From a bacterium (lineage in GTDB: Bacteria; Fidelibacterota; Marinisomatia; Marinisomatales; JAHJCW01): a stretch of DNA of 64,000 nucleotides. Where the stretch lies: positions 18,019 through 82,018 of the forward strand of contig JANQGY010000007.1 in assembly GCA_028282845.1 (NCBI GenBank), given 5' to 3'. The position numbers and the translations under genes were made by a program. Each line of letters begins with the position of its first letter. Position 1 is the first letter of the stretch. The notes beneath the pieces are model-generated. The model was not told the DNA's origin. It did not search any database and worked only from the letters and a program-made list of their open reading frames with translations. Below, in pieces: positions 28,782 through 36,606 of this stretch.

Positions 28782-30046
28782 AGAAGAACGCGCGACCGAA
28801 AAAAACAAATATATTTACAGGAATTGATATTGGATCGGCAAACATCCGTTGTGCAATCCTGACATACGACCAAACCGAAGACAAAAATACATTACTTGGT
28901 ATCGGTTCAACGTCCTCAACCGGTATCAGAAGCGGTAACATTGTCAGTCGTGACAAACTAATTGAAGATATTGAAAAAGCCTTAACCGAAGCTGAAAAGA
29001 TGGCAAATTTGAAAGTGGAAACAGTTTGGCTGTCAGTTTCAGGAGAGCATATTAGAGGCATAAATACGCAGGGTGCAATTGCCATTGACGGACACAAAGA
29101 TGACAATGAAACTACCAATAAAATTGATGAAAACGATGTTCGCAAAGTATTAGAGATGGCTAAAGCAATTTCTTTTCCTGCCGACCGTGAAATACTACAT
29201 ATTCTTCCTCAGGAATATGTTGTTGACGTTATGGAAAAGATCAAGGAGCCAATCGGTATTTCAGGTCGAAGGCTTGAGGCTCGCGTGCATCTTGTTACCG
29301 TTACTTCCTCAGCGGCAACCAATCTTGTCAATTGTGCCGAAGACCTCGGTTTGACCGTAGCAGGGCTTGTATTTGAAGGTCTTGCCTCCGGTGCGGCTAC
29401 ATTAGATGATGATGAAAAGGAAATGGGCGTTGTTTCTGTCAATATCGGTTCCCGAACAACCGATGTAACAATTTATTTTGAAGGTGGTGTTCATCATACC
29501 GGAGTTATCCCGATTGGCGCCGATAGCATTACCAATGATATTGCCGTGATGCTGAATGTCTCCCGCAATGAAGCTGAACGCATAAAACTAAAATACGGTT
29601 CGGCGAAAGCATCGCTGGCATCAGCGGAATTATTGATTGATATAAATAATGATGGAAACAATAAACCGCTTCAGGTTTCTGAAAATGAATTATCCCAATA
29701 TATCGAAGCACGGATGATAGAAATTTTACAATTAGTTGGCCGAGAATTATCGCGGACCGAAATTTATACCAAACTCGCCTACGGTTTAGTAATTACCGGA
29801 GGCGGGGCACTTCTACCGAATATCGCCTTATTAGGCGAAGAAATTTTAGGAATGAGAGTTAGGATCGGGGCTCCGAGGGGAGTATCGAGTTCAATTGATA
29901 TCAGTAACAGCCCCCAACTCTCATCCGCTATTGGTTTGGCACTGTGGCCAAATAACTCTGAAGACATCTTGTTTGATGAGAAGCCACATTTTACAATTAA
30001 AGATTTAGTAGGGAAAATATCCGGCTGGTTCAGAGGATTTTTCTAA
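28778..30046 (+). CDS. ftsA: Cell division protein FtsA
   Basis: A 422-residue actin-fold ATPase that tethers FtsZ filaments to the membrane. Phosphate-binding block FTGIDIGSANIRCAIL (about residues 12-27), SHS2-insert region, VVSVNIGSRTTDVTIYFEGG (about 211-230), and VITGGGALLPNIALLGEEIL are seen. The C-terminal KDLVGKISGWFRGFF is an amphipathic helix suited to membrane binding. The gene follows ftsQ by overlap and precedes ftsZ by 32 bases. Confidence 0.95.
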   Translation: MKKNARPKKTNIFTGIDIGSANIRCAILTYDQTEDKNTLLGIGSTSSTGIRSGNIVSRDKLIEDIEKALTEAEKMANLKVETVWLSVSGEHIRGINTQGAIAIDGHKDDNETTNKIDENDVRKVLEMAKAISFPADREILHILPQEYVVDVMEKIKEPIGISGRRLEARVHLVTVTSSAATNLVNCAEDLGLTVAGLVFEGLASGAATLDDDEKEMGVVSVNIGSRTTDVTIYFEGGVHHTGVIPIGADSITNDIAVMLNVSRNEAERIKLKYGSAKASLASAELLIDINNDGNNKPLQVSENELSQYIEARMIEILQLVGRELSRTEIYTKLAYGLVITGGGALLPNIALLGEEILGMRVRIGAPRGVSSSIDISNSPQLSSAIGLALWPNNSEDILFDEKPHFTIKDLVGKISGWFRGFF

Positions 30047-30078
30047 AAGAATTTGGTAAATAAAAAAAGGAGTAAGTG

Positions 30079-31269
30079 ATGTTATTTGAATTTGACTCAG
30101 CTTTTGAACAGAAAGCGGATCTTAAAGTCGTTGGTGTTGGTGGTGCTGGTGGAAATGCGGTCAACCGTATGATAAACTCAGGCATGGAAGGCGTTGATTT
30201 CTGTGTTATTAACACGGATGCACAAGATTTAGAAAAGAGCCTTGCCGAGAAGAAAATTCAGATCGGCAAAAGTCTGACCAAGGGGCTTGGTGCCGGTGCT
30301 AAAGCCGAGCTCGGCCGGCAGGCAATATCAGATGATCAGGAAGCTGTCCAATCGCTTCTATCGGGAGCCGATATGGCGTTTGTAACAGCCGGTATGGGTG
30401 GCGGAACCGGCACGGGAGCTGCACCCAAGGTAGCTCAAATCTCAAAAGAAATGGGCATTCTCACTGTTGGAATCGTAACGTTGCCCTTTGCTTTTGAAGG
30501 ACCAAAAAGAATGGCAAGAGCTTTAACCGGTGTAACCGAGTTGCGCAAAATTTGCGATACACTGATCGTCATTCCCAATCAAAAATTGAAATCCATTGTT
30601 GAAAAGGACACATCATTAACCAGAGCTTTTGAAATTGCCGACTCTATTCTTCATCAGGCAGCGCGCGGTATTTCCGATCTCATCAATGTACAGGGTATGA
30701 TAAACCTTGATTTTGCCGATGTTGAAACTATAATGAGCAATATGGGCGAAGCAATTTTGGGTACCGGTAGCGCCCGCGGCGATGAAAAAGCGGTTCTTGC
30801 GGCTCAGCAGGCAATCTCAAGTCCGTTATTGGATAATGCCAGTATAGCCGGCGCTCAAGGCGTATTGGTAAATATCACCGGTGGTAAAAATATGACATTA
30901 TTTGAAGTAGATGAAGCCGCTTCAATCATTTTTGAAGAAGCCGGACAGGATGCCAATCTGATATTCGGCGCTGTGATTGATCCGAGCATGGAAGAAGAAA
31001 TGCAGGTCACAGTCATCGCAACCGGATTCAGTTCACGCCGACCGGTAGAAGAATCTATTCAGGAAAGACACGTTCCAACTCACGTACCATTCAGAGAACA
31101 GACGCGCATTTTGACGGAACAAAAGAATGTTCCATTGCACGAACAAAATGGCGATGATGTAATTGAACAACCTGAAGATCCAACTCCAAAATTCACGTTT
31201 GATGATGGGAAAATTGGCATAAAAGACGATACTTACGATGTTCCAGCATTTCTTCGGCGTAATAGTTAA
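30079..31269 (+). CDS. ftsZ: Cell division GTPase FtsZ
   Basis: A 396-residue tubulin-like GTPase that forms the Z ring. N-terminal block LKVVGVGGAGGNAVNRMI, tubulin signature GGGTGTG at residues 107-113, the T7-type catalytic loop NLDFADVETIM, and a disordered linker ending in the conserved tail YDVPAFLRRNS, which binds FtsA. ATG 30079 is taken as the start because it has AAAAGGAG six bases upstream; a GTG three bases earlier is in frame. It is the last dcw gene and is closed by a strong terminator at 31311. Confidence 0.97.
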   Translation: MLFEFDSAFEQKADLKVVGVGGAGGNAVNRMINSGMEGVDFCVINTDAQDLEKSLAEKKIQIGKSLTKGLGAGAKAELGRQAISDDQEAVQSLLSGADMAFVTAGMGGGTGTGAAPKVAQISKEMGILTVGIVTLPFAFEGPKRMARALTGVTELRKICDTLIVIPNQKLKSIVEKDTSLTRAFEIADSILHQAARGISDLINVQGMINLDFADVETIMSNMGEAILGTGSARGDEKAVLAAQQAISSPLLDNASIAGAQGVLVNITGGKNMTLFEVDEAASIIFEEAGQDANLIFGAVIDPSMEEEMQVTVIATGFSSRRPVEESIQERHVPTHVPFREQTRILTEQKNVPLHEQNGDDVIEQPEDPTPKFTFDDGKIGIKDDTYDVPAFLRRNS

Positions 31270-31310
31270 GTAACTCCTCCTTTTTTTATTATTAACGCCG
31301 ATGCAAAAAA

Positions 31311-31339
31311 GCCCCCGTTTGCGGTTACGGGGGCTTTTT
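31311..31339 (+). terminator. Strong terminator of the dcw cluster
   Basis: GCCCCCGT/ACGGGGGC stem (8 bp, perfect) with an eight-base loop, preceded by six A residues and followed by five T residues; it lies 41 bases after the ftsZ stop and could also work on the minus strand. Confidence 0.9.
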
Positions 31340-31422
31340 CTTAATATTTAATCCTTAAAATTTTTTAAAGATTTTATTGCACATATACACTAAATTTGTC
31401 TGCAATAATTAGGGAGTGTTAG

Positions 31423-32091
31423 ATGAATAAATGTGTATCCATTGTGCTACTTTTAATGGTATTTGTCTCCTGTACTTCTGAGAATTCAACCGGTTATAAT
31501 GACTCATCAACATTGGCAAAACCTGCCGACTATGAAGATATATTTAGTACTAACTCAGATGACAATAATCCTGCGAACAATTTCACCAAATCAATTGAAA
31601 AATTGGTAAATAAGTTATTAAAAATATATGATGGTGATAAAACTGCCGAGCATATATGCTTCATCGGATTACTTGGATTAAACATGGGCGGTGGAACCTG
31701 GATATCAGGACCAAGCGAATCACAAATTCAAGATTCTGAAAATTTTAGAGATAATTATTTGTTAAAATCCGAAAAAGGTAACACATACAATAATTGTTAC
31801 ATACTATTAAGCAATTACGCATACGATAATAATCTTGTTCTAAAGTATCCTCTAAAGCATTTATCCTTGTTTAACTTTGGATATGAGATTTCACAAAATT
31901 TACAGTATGCACAAAATGAACAAACTGTATTGATTAATTATTCTGATTATATCGAATTCAAGCAAATGATTAATCTATATAGAAGTACTGATAATCATGA
32001 AGAGATTGATCCTATCCTGGATTACTTAGAATCAGACTTAGATAGGTACTATAATAAACCAACCTCTGAAATAGCACAAGAATTTAACTAA
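31423..32091 (+). CDS. Lipoprotein of unknown function
   Basis: A 222-residue protein with a lipoprotein signal peptide: hydrophobic SIVLLLMVFVS followed by the lipobox cysteine at about residue 17 (VFVSCTSEN). The mature part is Asn/Asp-rich after the cysteine, then helical (NFTKSIEKLVNKLLKIYDGD, YSDYIEFKQMINLYRS), with one glycine-rich stretch FIGLLGLNMGGGTWISG. I recognise no family. It is followed ten bases later by an outer-membrane beta-barrel gene that has its own AAGGAG site; both end at the terminator at 32788, so the pair looks like one envelope operon. Confidence 0.7.
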   Translation: MNKCVSIVLLLMVFVSCTSENSTGYNDSSTLAKPADYEDIFSTNSDDNNPANNFTKSIEKLVNKLLKIYDGDKTAEHICFIGLLGLNMGGGTWISGPSESQIQDSENFRDNYLLKSEKGNTYNNCYILLSNYAYDNNLVLKYPLKHLSLFNFGYEISQNLQYAQNEQTVLINYSDYIEFKQMINLYRSTDNHEEIDPILDYLESDLDRYYNKPTSEIAQEFN

Positions 32092-32101
32092 GGAGTAAGC
32101 A

Positions 32102-32764
32102 ATGAAAAAATGTATGATACTTTTAATTGCCATATCACTTTCAATAAGTTTTACATTTGGTCAGGAAACCGAATTCAATATGCCTCAAAAAGGCAACAAA
32201 GCAATGTTATTTGAGTTTAGCGGATTAGGCTTTTTAGGAGCACTTGAATATAAGGGTGGCTTGGGCTACAAAATGTTTTTGAGCGACAATATGGGATTGA
32301 GAACAGCTCTATTATTGAACTATAACAGGGATAATATTCCATTCGATGGCGAGGGTGGTGAAGATGGCTACGACCAAACATTTGGTATCGGTGCTGAAAT
32401 TGCTTTAGAGTTTCATAAAAATTTCGGAAAAGTAAGCCCATATACCGGAATTGGCGGACAATTCTTTAGAACAACTACCGAAATTGCTAACCCCGTACCG
32501 GATGGTGTTGAACAACCAACCTTGAAAAATCAAATTGGTAGTGATGCAGGGATGTTAACAGGTGGTTATTTTATTATGGGAATGGAATATTTCATCAATA
32601 AAAATATCAGTCTCGCAGGGGAATATCGCTTCGGTGTTGAATATGTATCTGCTTTGACTGAAAAATATGACAGCGGAACCACTACGATAGAAACTGAGGG
32701 TGGTAGCTCGTTAAGAGCTGGAATTGTATCTTCGGGACTTTTCACACTTGCAATTTATAGATAG
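32102..32764 (+). CDS. Outer-membrane beta-barrel protein
   Basis: A 220-residue exported protein: signal peptide MKKCMILLIAISLSISFTFG with likely cleavage near residue 20, then about eight amphipathic strands with alternating aromatic and glycine residues (ALEYKGGLGYKMFLSDNMGL, VSPYTGIGGQFFRTTTEIA, NISLAGEYRFGVEYVSAL) and a C-terminal strand LFTLAIYR ending in an aromatic-plus-basic pair. This is the small OmpA/OmpX-like barrel type common in FCB bacteria; specific function unknown. An AAGGAG site precedes the ATG, and the upstream lipoprotein gene is ten bases away. Confidence 0.78.
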   Translation: MKKCMILLIAISLSISFTFGQETEFNMPQKGNKAMLFEFSGLGFLGALEYKGGLGYKMFLSDNMGLRTALLLNYNRDNIPFDGEGGEDGYDQTFGIGAEIALEFHKNFGKVSPYTGIGGQFFRTTTEIANPVPDGVEQPTLKNQIGSDAGMLTGGYFIMGMEYFINKNISLAGEYRFGVEYVSALTEKYDSGTTTIETEGGSSLRAGIVSSGLFTLAIYR

Positions 32765-32787
32765 ATCAATCGTAATTATATGATCAA

Positions 32788-32817
32788 AAGCCCCGGGTTA
32801 CTGGGGCTTTTTTTTAT
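32788..32817 (+). terminator. Terminator between convergent genes
   Basis: AAGCCCC-GGGTTACT-GGGGCTT hairpin followed by a long T run. It serves the beta-barrel gene and, with four A residues on the other side, possibly also the convergent hydrolase gene. Confidence 0.85.
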
Positions 32818-32838
32818 CTTAATTGACAGTAAAATGTT

Positions 32839-34404
32839 TTACTCTATTCTCCTTAAATCCAAATCCTGAAAATCATAGCTGAAATCAATATTTGGTGAAA
32901 TTCCTTTCATTTTGAAATTTTGTGCTTTGCCTTCCTCATCCAAGCTGAAAATGGCGAAAGCATCAGCCATTAACTCTCTCCGCTCCCATTTGATCGCAAA
33001 GGCATTGGCTTTGTAATAATACATCGGTCCGAATAGCTTGGGCGAACGCAAGGACTTGAACCACAGTTGCTCTTTATCAATAAATATCTCAACTTTGCCA
33101 AACCAATTATCTTCGTACAAACCTACATAATCCTCTAAAATAATTTGACTCTGATTAGCTTTGGCGACTGTTTCCCATATCTTAGCAACAACCGAATCCG
33201 CTTTGGCAGCACTTTTTTGTGATCTCTCCAAATAATGCGCGATCCAATCCTTATCCTTTACGCCAAGCTGTTTATCCACAATTGTATTTATGACAGCTCT
33301 TGTGAGAAGTCTGCCATTCAATTCGGTATTGGTAAGCACCACTATTCCGAACTCAAGGTCAGGAATTAATACGGTTCGCGAGAGCATTCCCGCTACATAT
33401 CCGCCATGTGATACATACATATTCCCCTTTACGTCCGCTAAATTCCAACCTAAGCCATAACCGGCAAAATGGGAGTTATAGCGCGCGGAAGTATCGGCAT
33501 TATAAACTGTATGCAGTTTCCACATTTCGCGGTGATTCCTGTAGGTAAATAACGTATCTTGCAAACCATCGCCGTATTTGCCCTCATTCAGATGTACCAA
33601 CATCCATTTGGATAGATCACTCACATTGGAGATTATCGAAGCGGCGGCGCCGTTAAAATTATCGGGATCATTCTTAAAATGCTCCACGATCTCAATTTTA
33701 CCATCCGAGTACAAATGCGGTTCAGATACATTCGAAAAATCTTTGATTTCATGAAAATTACAATAGGAATTATTCATTTGCAGCGGTTCAAAAATGTGCT
33801 GCCTCACAAATCGCTCCCACGAAAGACCGCTCACCCGTTTGATGATCTCACCAGCCACCACATATAAAATATTATCATAATCGTATTTGGTTCTGAGCGG
33901 TGATTCCGGTTCAAAATATTGAAAATTTTTGAGTATATCAGCCATGGTGAAGTCAGCACCGGTGGGCCAAAATTGCAGGTCCCCTGCCCCAAGTCCAAGT
34001 CCGCTACGGTGAGTTACCAAATCCTTTATGATGAAATTTTGGGTAACATAATCATTATACATCTTGAACTCGGGAATAATATCCACCACCCTATCATTCC
34101 ATGACAACTCTCCCCTATCCACTAAAATAGAGAGAGCTGCCGTTGTAAAAGCCTTGGTATTGGAGGCAATCGCAAAATTGGTATGTTCATCAACTGCTTC
34201 GTTGGTTGCAATTGATTTTAATCCGTATCCCTTATTGCAAAACACCTCACCATCTTTTACAATTCCAACCGCACAACCCACAACATTAAACGCATCCATT
34301 GCTTCGGCAACAAGTTTATCAATCTTCTTGGGTGAGATTTGTGAAAAGGAAATTGTTGTGATTAAAATTGGGAGAATGAAGAATATTTTCACTGGTTTTG
34401 ACAT
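32839..34404 (-). CDS. Serine beta-lactamase-like hydrolase (family S12)
   Basis: A 521-residue exported protein with an N-terminal signal peptide (KIFFILPILITTISFS). The beta-lactamase/DD-peptidase fold has the nucleophile motif S-N-T-K (AIASNTKAFTTAAL, about residues 79-92), the YxN-type Y-D-N in DYDNILYVVAGEII near residue 168, and HGGYVAGM in place of KTG near residue 333. The C-terminal 110 residues look like the DUF3471 domain often attached to such enzymes. Homologues include esterases, D-amino-acid peptidases and penicillin-binding-like proteins, so the substrate is open. It stands alone, with no clear ribosome-binding site. Confidence 0.85.
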   Translation of the reverse strand: MSKPVKIFFILPILITTISFSQISPKKIDKLVAEAMDAFNVVGCAVGIVKDGEVFCNKGYGLKSIATNEAVDEHTNFAIASNTKAFTTAALSILVDRGELSWNDRVVDIIPEFKMYNDYVTQNFIIKDLVTHRSGLGLGAGDLQFWPTGADFTMADILKNFQYFEPESPLRTKYDYDNILYVVAGEIIKRVSGLSWERFVRQHIFEPLQMNNSYCNFHEIKDFSNVSEPHLYSDGKIEIVEHFKNDPDNFNGAAASIISNVSDLSKWMLVHLNEGKYGDGLQDTLFTYRNHREMWKLHTVYNADTSARYNSHFAGYGLGWNLADVKGNMYVSHGGYVAGMLSRTVLIPDLEFGIVVLTNTELNGRLLTRAVINTIVDKQLGVKDKDWIAHYLERSQKSAAKADSVVAKIWETVAKANQSQIILEDYVGLYEDNWFGKVEIFIDKEQLWFKSLRSPKLFGPMYYYKANAFAIKWERRELMADAFAIFSLDEEGKAQNFKMKGISPNIDFSYDFQDLDLRRIE

Positions 34405-34747
34405 AAAACTATCCTAAATGATTATGGTTTTTATAAAAAAATTGACAACTATATGAGATAGAATTTAGGACGAATAAAAACTATTATTTTAAAAAATAAT
34501 CAGCAAAAATCCTTTTCGTAATTGCTGTGGCTTCTCCTTTGATTTTATTTTTGATTAGTATATGATTAGGATATAGTAAATTAGTTATTGTTTAAACTTT
34601 TGATAACGTATAATATTATCATTTTAAATTATTAGAAATTATTACAGCTTATTAAATTACAATCTATTAAAGAAACGTTTTTATTAACTCATCGGTACAG
34701 GTACGAACAGTTTTTAATTTTTAAATCTTATTAACAAAAAAACATAT
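34405..34747 (+). other. AT-rich intergenic stretch with one weak promoter candidate
   Basis: This 343-base gap holds no open frame that I trust. The only signal is TTGTTT (34588-34593), 15 bases, TATAAT (34609-34614), which could drive the two small genes downstream; the spacer is short and the call is weak. Confidence 0.3.
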
Positions 34748-34981
34748 ATGTCTGAAAATATCCAGAGAATGAGATTTTATGATGTATTCCTTATAAATCC
34801 TGATGGCAGTTTGACTCCACAAAGAACGATTAGAATTGGTGGTGTTACGTTTGGACCAGGAGTCAGATTTGGACGAGGAGTGAAATTTAGTGGAATTGAT
34901 TTTTTTGATTATCTTGGTCAAGATATAGCTGTTATTGATATAAATGGAATATTAGAAATTAAAGGTTTTTATAATCCTTAA
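34748..34981 (+). CDS. Small protein of unknown function
   Basis: A 77-residue protein predicted to be mostly beta strand: RFYDVFLINPDG, TIRIGGVTFGPGVRFGRGVK and DIAVIDINGILEIKGFY. A glycine/valine/phenylalanine repeat IGGVTFGPGVRFGRGVKFSG in the middle gives short alternating strands. No signal peptide or membrane helix, and no family that I recognise. There is no ribosome-binding site in front of the ATG. The next gene starts one base after its stop, so the two are probably co-translated. Coding is supported by the uninterrupted frame and this tight spacing rather than by homology. Confidence 0.5.
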   Translation: MSENIQRMRFYDVFLINPDGSLTPQRTIRIGGVTFGPGVRFGRGVKFSGIDFFDYLGQDIAVIDINGILEIKGFYNP

Positions 34982-34982
34982 A

Positions 34983-35450
34983 ATGAATAAGAAACCTCCA
35001 AATACTAAAACTAAGAATACTGAAGAAAAAAAATATAAAAGTACTGAACCGGACATAAAAATTCCAGAATCATCTATTGAAAGAGATCAAGGTGACCTAT
35101 ACTTTGTCTCAAAAAAAGATCATGATAAACTAAAAGAAGAATTAGGTACGCAAAGAAAAATTCTGACCTGGACTCAAGCATTTATTATTGCGATTTTGAT
35201 AACATGCTTTTTGACTTTTGTCGTATTAGTAGTAGATGCTTGGAGGTTTCACTCAAAAAATTATCAAGTATTGGTTAGTAAAATTGAACAACTAGAACAG
35301 AATTATTCTGACAAAATTTATCAGCAATTAGTAACTCGAATACGATTTTTAGAAGAAAACTTACATTTAAGCTTTAATATAAATTCTAGTCAGGCGACTA
35401 CTGAATTAGATTCGTTCAATCGCACTTGTATAGACAGTACCAAACAATAA
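34983..35450 (+). CDS. Single-span membrane protein with coiled coil, function unknown
   Basis: A 155-residue protein with a 55-residue Lys/Glu-rich cytoplasmic part, a transmembrane helix (about residues 66-86, AFIIAILITCFLTFVVLVV) and a following helical region SKIEQLEQNYSDKIYQQLVTRI-RFLEENL with heptad spacing, ending in a Ser/Thr-rich tail. No family recognised. It follows the 77-residue protein after one base and is closed by a hairpin terminator at 35491. The pair has no relation to its ribosomal-protein and hydrolase neighbours and may be an acquired unit. Confidence 0.55.
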   Translation: MNKKPPNTKTKNTEEKKYKSTEPDIKIPESSIERDQGDLYFVSKKDHDKLKEELGTQRKILTWTQAFIIAILITCFLTFVVLVVDAWRFHSKNYQVLVSKIEQLEQNYSDKIYQQLVTRIRFLEENLHLSFNINSSQATTELDSFNRTCIDSTKQ

Positions 35451-35490
35451 TTATTTTTAGCAATATCGCTTTTTCTTATTATAAAAAAAG

Positions 35491-35513
35491 TCCTCAAATT
35501 CTTGAGGATTTTT
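35491..35513 (+). terminator. Hairpin terminator after the orphan pair
   Basis: TCCTCAA-ATTC-TTGAGGA stem (7 bp) with seven A residues before it and a T run after it; it could act on both strands. It is the first hairpin of a duplicated unit (see 35552-35608). Confidence 0.75.
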
Positions 35514-35551
35514 CTACAATTAAACATTATTGCGCCTATAACGTATAAAAA

Positions 35552-35608
35552 TTAAATCTTCCTGCCTTTGACATGAAGTTCATTAACTACGCGGTGGATG
35601 CCCGTCAT
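35552..35608 (-). pseudogene. Degraded second copy of the rpmB 3' end
   Basis: Read on the minus strand, 35608-35552 encodes MTGIHRVVNELHVKGRKI and a TAA stop. The intact L28 protein encoded at 35819-36055 ends [16 protein letters not shown], so 12 of the last 16 residues agree. The bases beyond the stop (ACAATTAAA...GCGCC...CGTATAAAA) also recur downstream of the intact gene. The copy has no upstream coding part and begins abruptly, so it is a fragment left by a local duplication or by recombination within the rpmB 3' region. Confidence 0.75.
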
Positions 35609-35620
35609 ACGAAAATCTAA

Positions 35621-35668
35621 TATAAGTAGCCAAATAACATTAATATATTATACATTTGGCTACTTATA
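35621..35668. repeat. 15-bp perfect inverted repeat
   Basis: TATAAGTAGCCAAAT (35621-35635) and its exact reverse complement (35654-35668) flank an 18-base AT-rich loop. There is no T run on either side typical of a terminator. It lies between the two copies of the rpmB 3' region and may mark the recombination event or be a miniature element. Confidence 0.6.
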
Positions 35669-35695
35669 AAAATGATAAACTACTTACACAAAAAA

Positions 35696-35725
35696 GCCCT
35701 CCCTGATTAATCGAGGAGGGCTTTT
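35696..35725. terminator. Second terminator-like hairpin downstream of rpmB
   Basis: GCCCTCC/GGAGGGC stem with a 12-base loop, six A residues on one side and four T residues on the other, so it would work best on the minus strand. It corresponds in position to the 35491 hairpin of the duplicated unit. Confidence 0.65.
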
Positions 35726-35762
35726 CTACAATTAAATATTAATACGCCCATGGCGTATAAAA

Positions 35763-35797
35763 GAAACCCTCAAGGTTTGATAAACTTTGAGGGTTTC
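35763..35797 (-). terminator. Terminator of rpmB
   Basis: An 11-bp perfect stem GAAACCCTCAA/TTGAGGGTTTC, followed on the minus strand by TTTTA. It starts 21 bases after the rpmB stop and is absent from the degraded upstream copy of the region. Confidence 0.7.
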
Positions 35798-35818
35798 TAC
35801 CTTTGAAATAAAAATATT

Positions 35819-36055
35819 TTAAATCTTCATACCCTTAGCACGTAGTTCATTTACTACGCGGCGGATACCTTTTTTATCAATGATCCTCAGGCCTTTGGTA
35901 GATACGTTCAAGGTGATAAAGCGTTTTTCATCCGGCAGCCAAAAGCGTTTTTTCTGCAGATTGATATTAAATCTTCTTCTCGTCTTGTTATGGGCATGAC
36001 TAACGTTATTTCCAAACATCGGTCTTTTGCCTGTTACGTCACAATGTCTACTCAT
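35819..36055 (-). CDS. rpmB: 50S ribosomal protein L28
   Basis: A 78-residue L28 of normal length. Blocks seen are [39 protein letters not shown] and [20 protein letters not shown]. The first cysteine (CDVTGK) is present, but the partner cysteine pair of the zinc-binding type is not. It is monocistronic here rather than joined to rpmG. A partly degraded duplicate of its 3' end lies about 210 bases downstream in its own direction. Confidence 0.96.
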   Translation of the reverse strand: MSRHCDVTGKRPMFGNNVSHAHNKTRRRFNINLQKKRFWLPDEKRFITLNVSTKGLRIIDKKGIRRVVNELRAKGMKI

Positions 36056-36147
36056 TTCTTCCTCAAATACGGCTTTCTCATAAAATTATAGCCGGCAAAT
36101 TTACACTAAATGGGTGAATACACAAATGAAAAGCTTTAACTTTGCGC

Positions 36148-36606
36148 ATGATTTCAATACGATATGCCACCATTAAGGATGCCGCTGCGATAACCGCCTT
36201 TAATTCCGCTATGGCGATGGAAACGGAGAACAAGCAATTGCCTCCGCAAACGGTTGAAATTGGCGTTAAAACTGCGCTTACGAATCAGGAATATGGCTTC
36301 TATCTGCTCGCTGAAAGCGATGGTAATCCGGTCGGACAATTGATGATAACCAAAGAATGGTCCGATTGGCGCAATGGCGAGTTTTGGTGGGTTCAGTCCG
36401 TTTATGTTTCGCCCGATTACCGCGGTAAAGGTATCTATAAACAATTATATGAAAAAGTAAAAGAATTAGCTAAAACCGATGGCAATGTCTGCGGCATCCG
36501 CTTGTATGTAGATAATGATAATGAAGTTGCCCAAAAGGCTTATACCAAACTCGGAATGACTACAACCAATTACTTATTATACGAAGAAGATTGGACCAAT
36601 GATTAA
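36148..36606 (+). CDS. GNAT acetyltransferase
   Basis: A 152-residue single GNAT domain. N-terminal strand ISIRYATIKDAAAITAFN, then YLLAESDGNPVGQLMITKEW, the acetyl-CoA-binding VQSVYVSPDYRGKGIYKQLYE (about residues 88-108) and the C-terminal LYVDNDNEVAQKAYTKLGM. Substrate unknown. I use ATG 36148, which gives the usual N-terminus; a TTG six bases earlier is in frame. There is no ribosome-binding site in the leader. The last eight bases overlap dusB, so the two are probably co-expressed. Confidence 0.87.
   Translation: MISIRYATIKDAAAITAFNSAMAMETENKQLPPQTVEIGVKTALTNQEYGFYLLAESDGNPVGQLMITKEWSDWRNGEFWWVQSVYVSPDYRGKGIYKQLYEKVKELAKTDGNVCGIRLYVDNDNEVAQKAYTKLGMTTTNYLLYEEDWTND

Noticed and set aside
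36137..36144. TAACTTTG as a Bacteroidota-type -7 element (TAnnTTTG) before the GNAT gene at 36148
   Set aside because: There is no matching -33 TTTG at the right distance, and it would leave no leader before the ATG; other genes in the window do not show the motif consistently.
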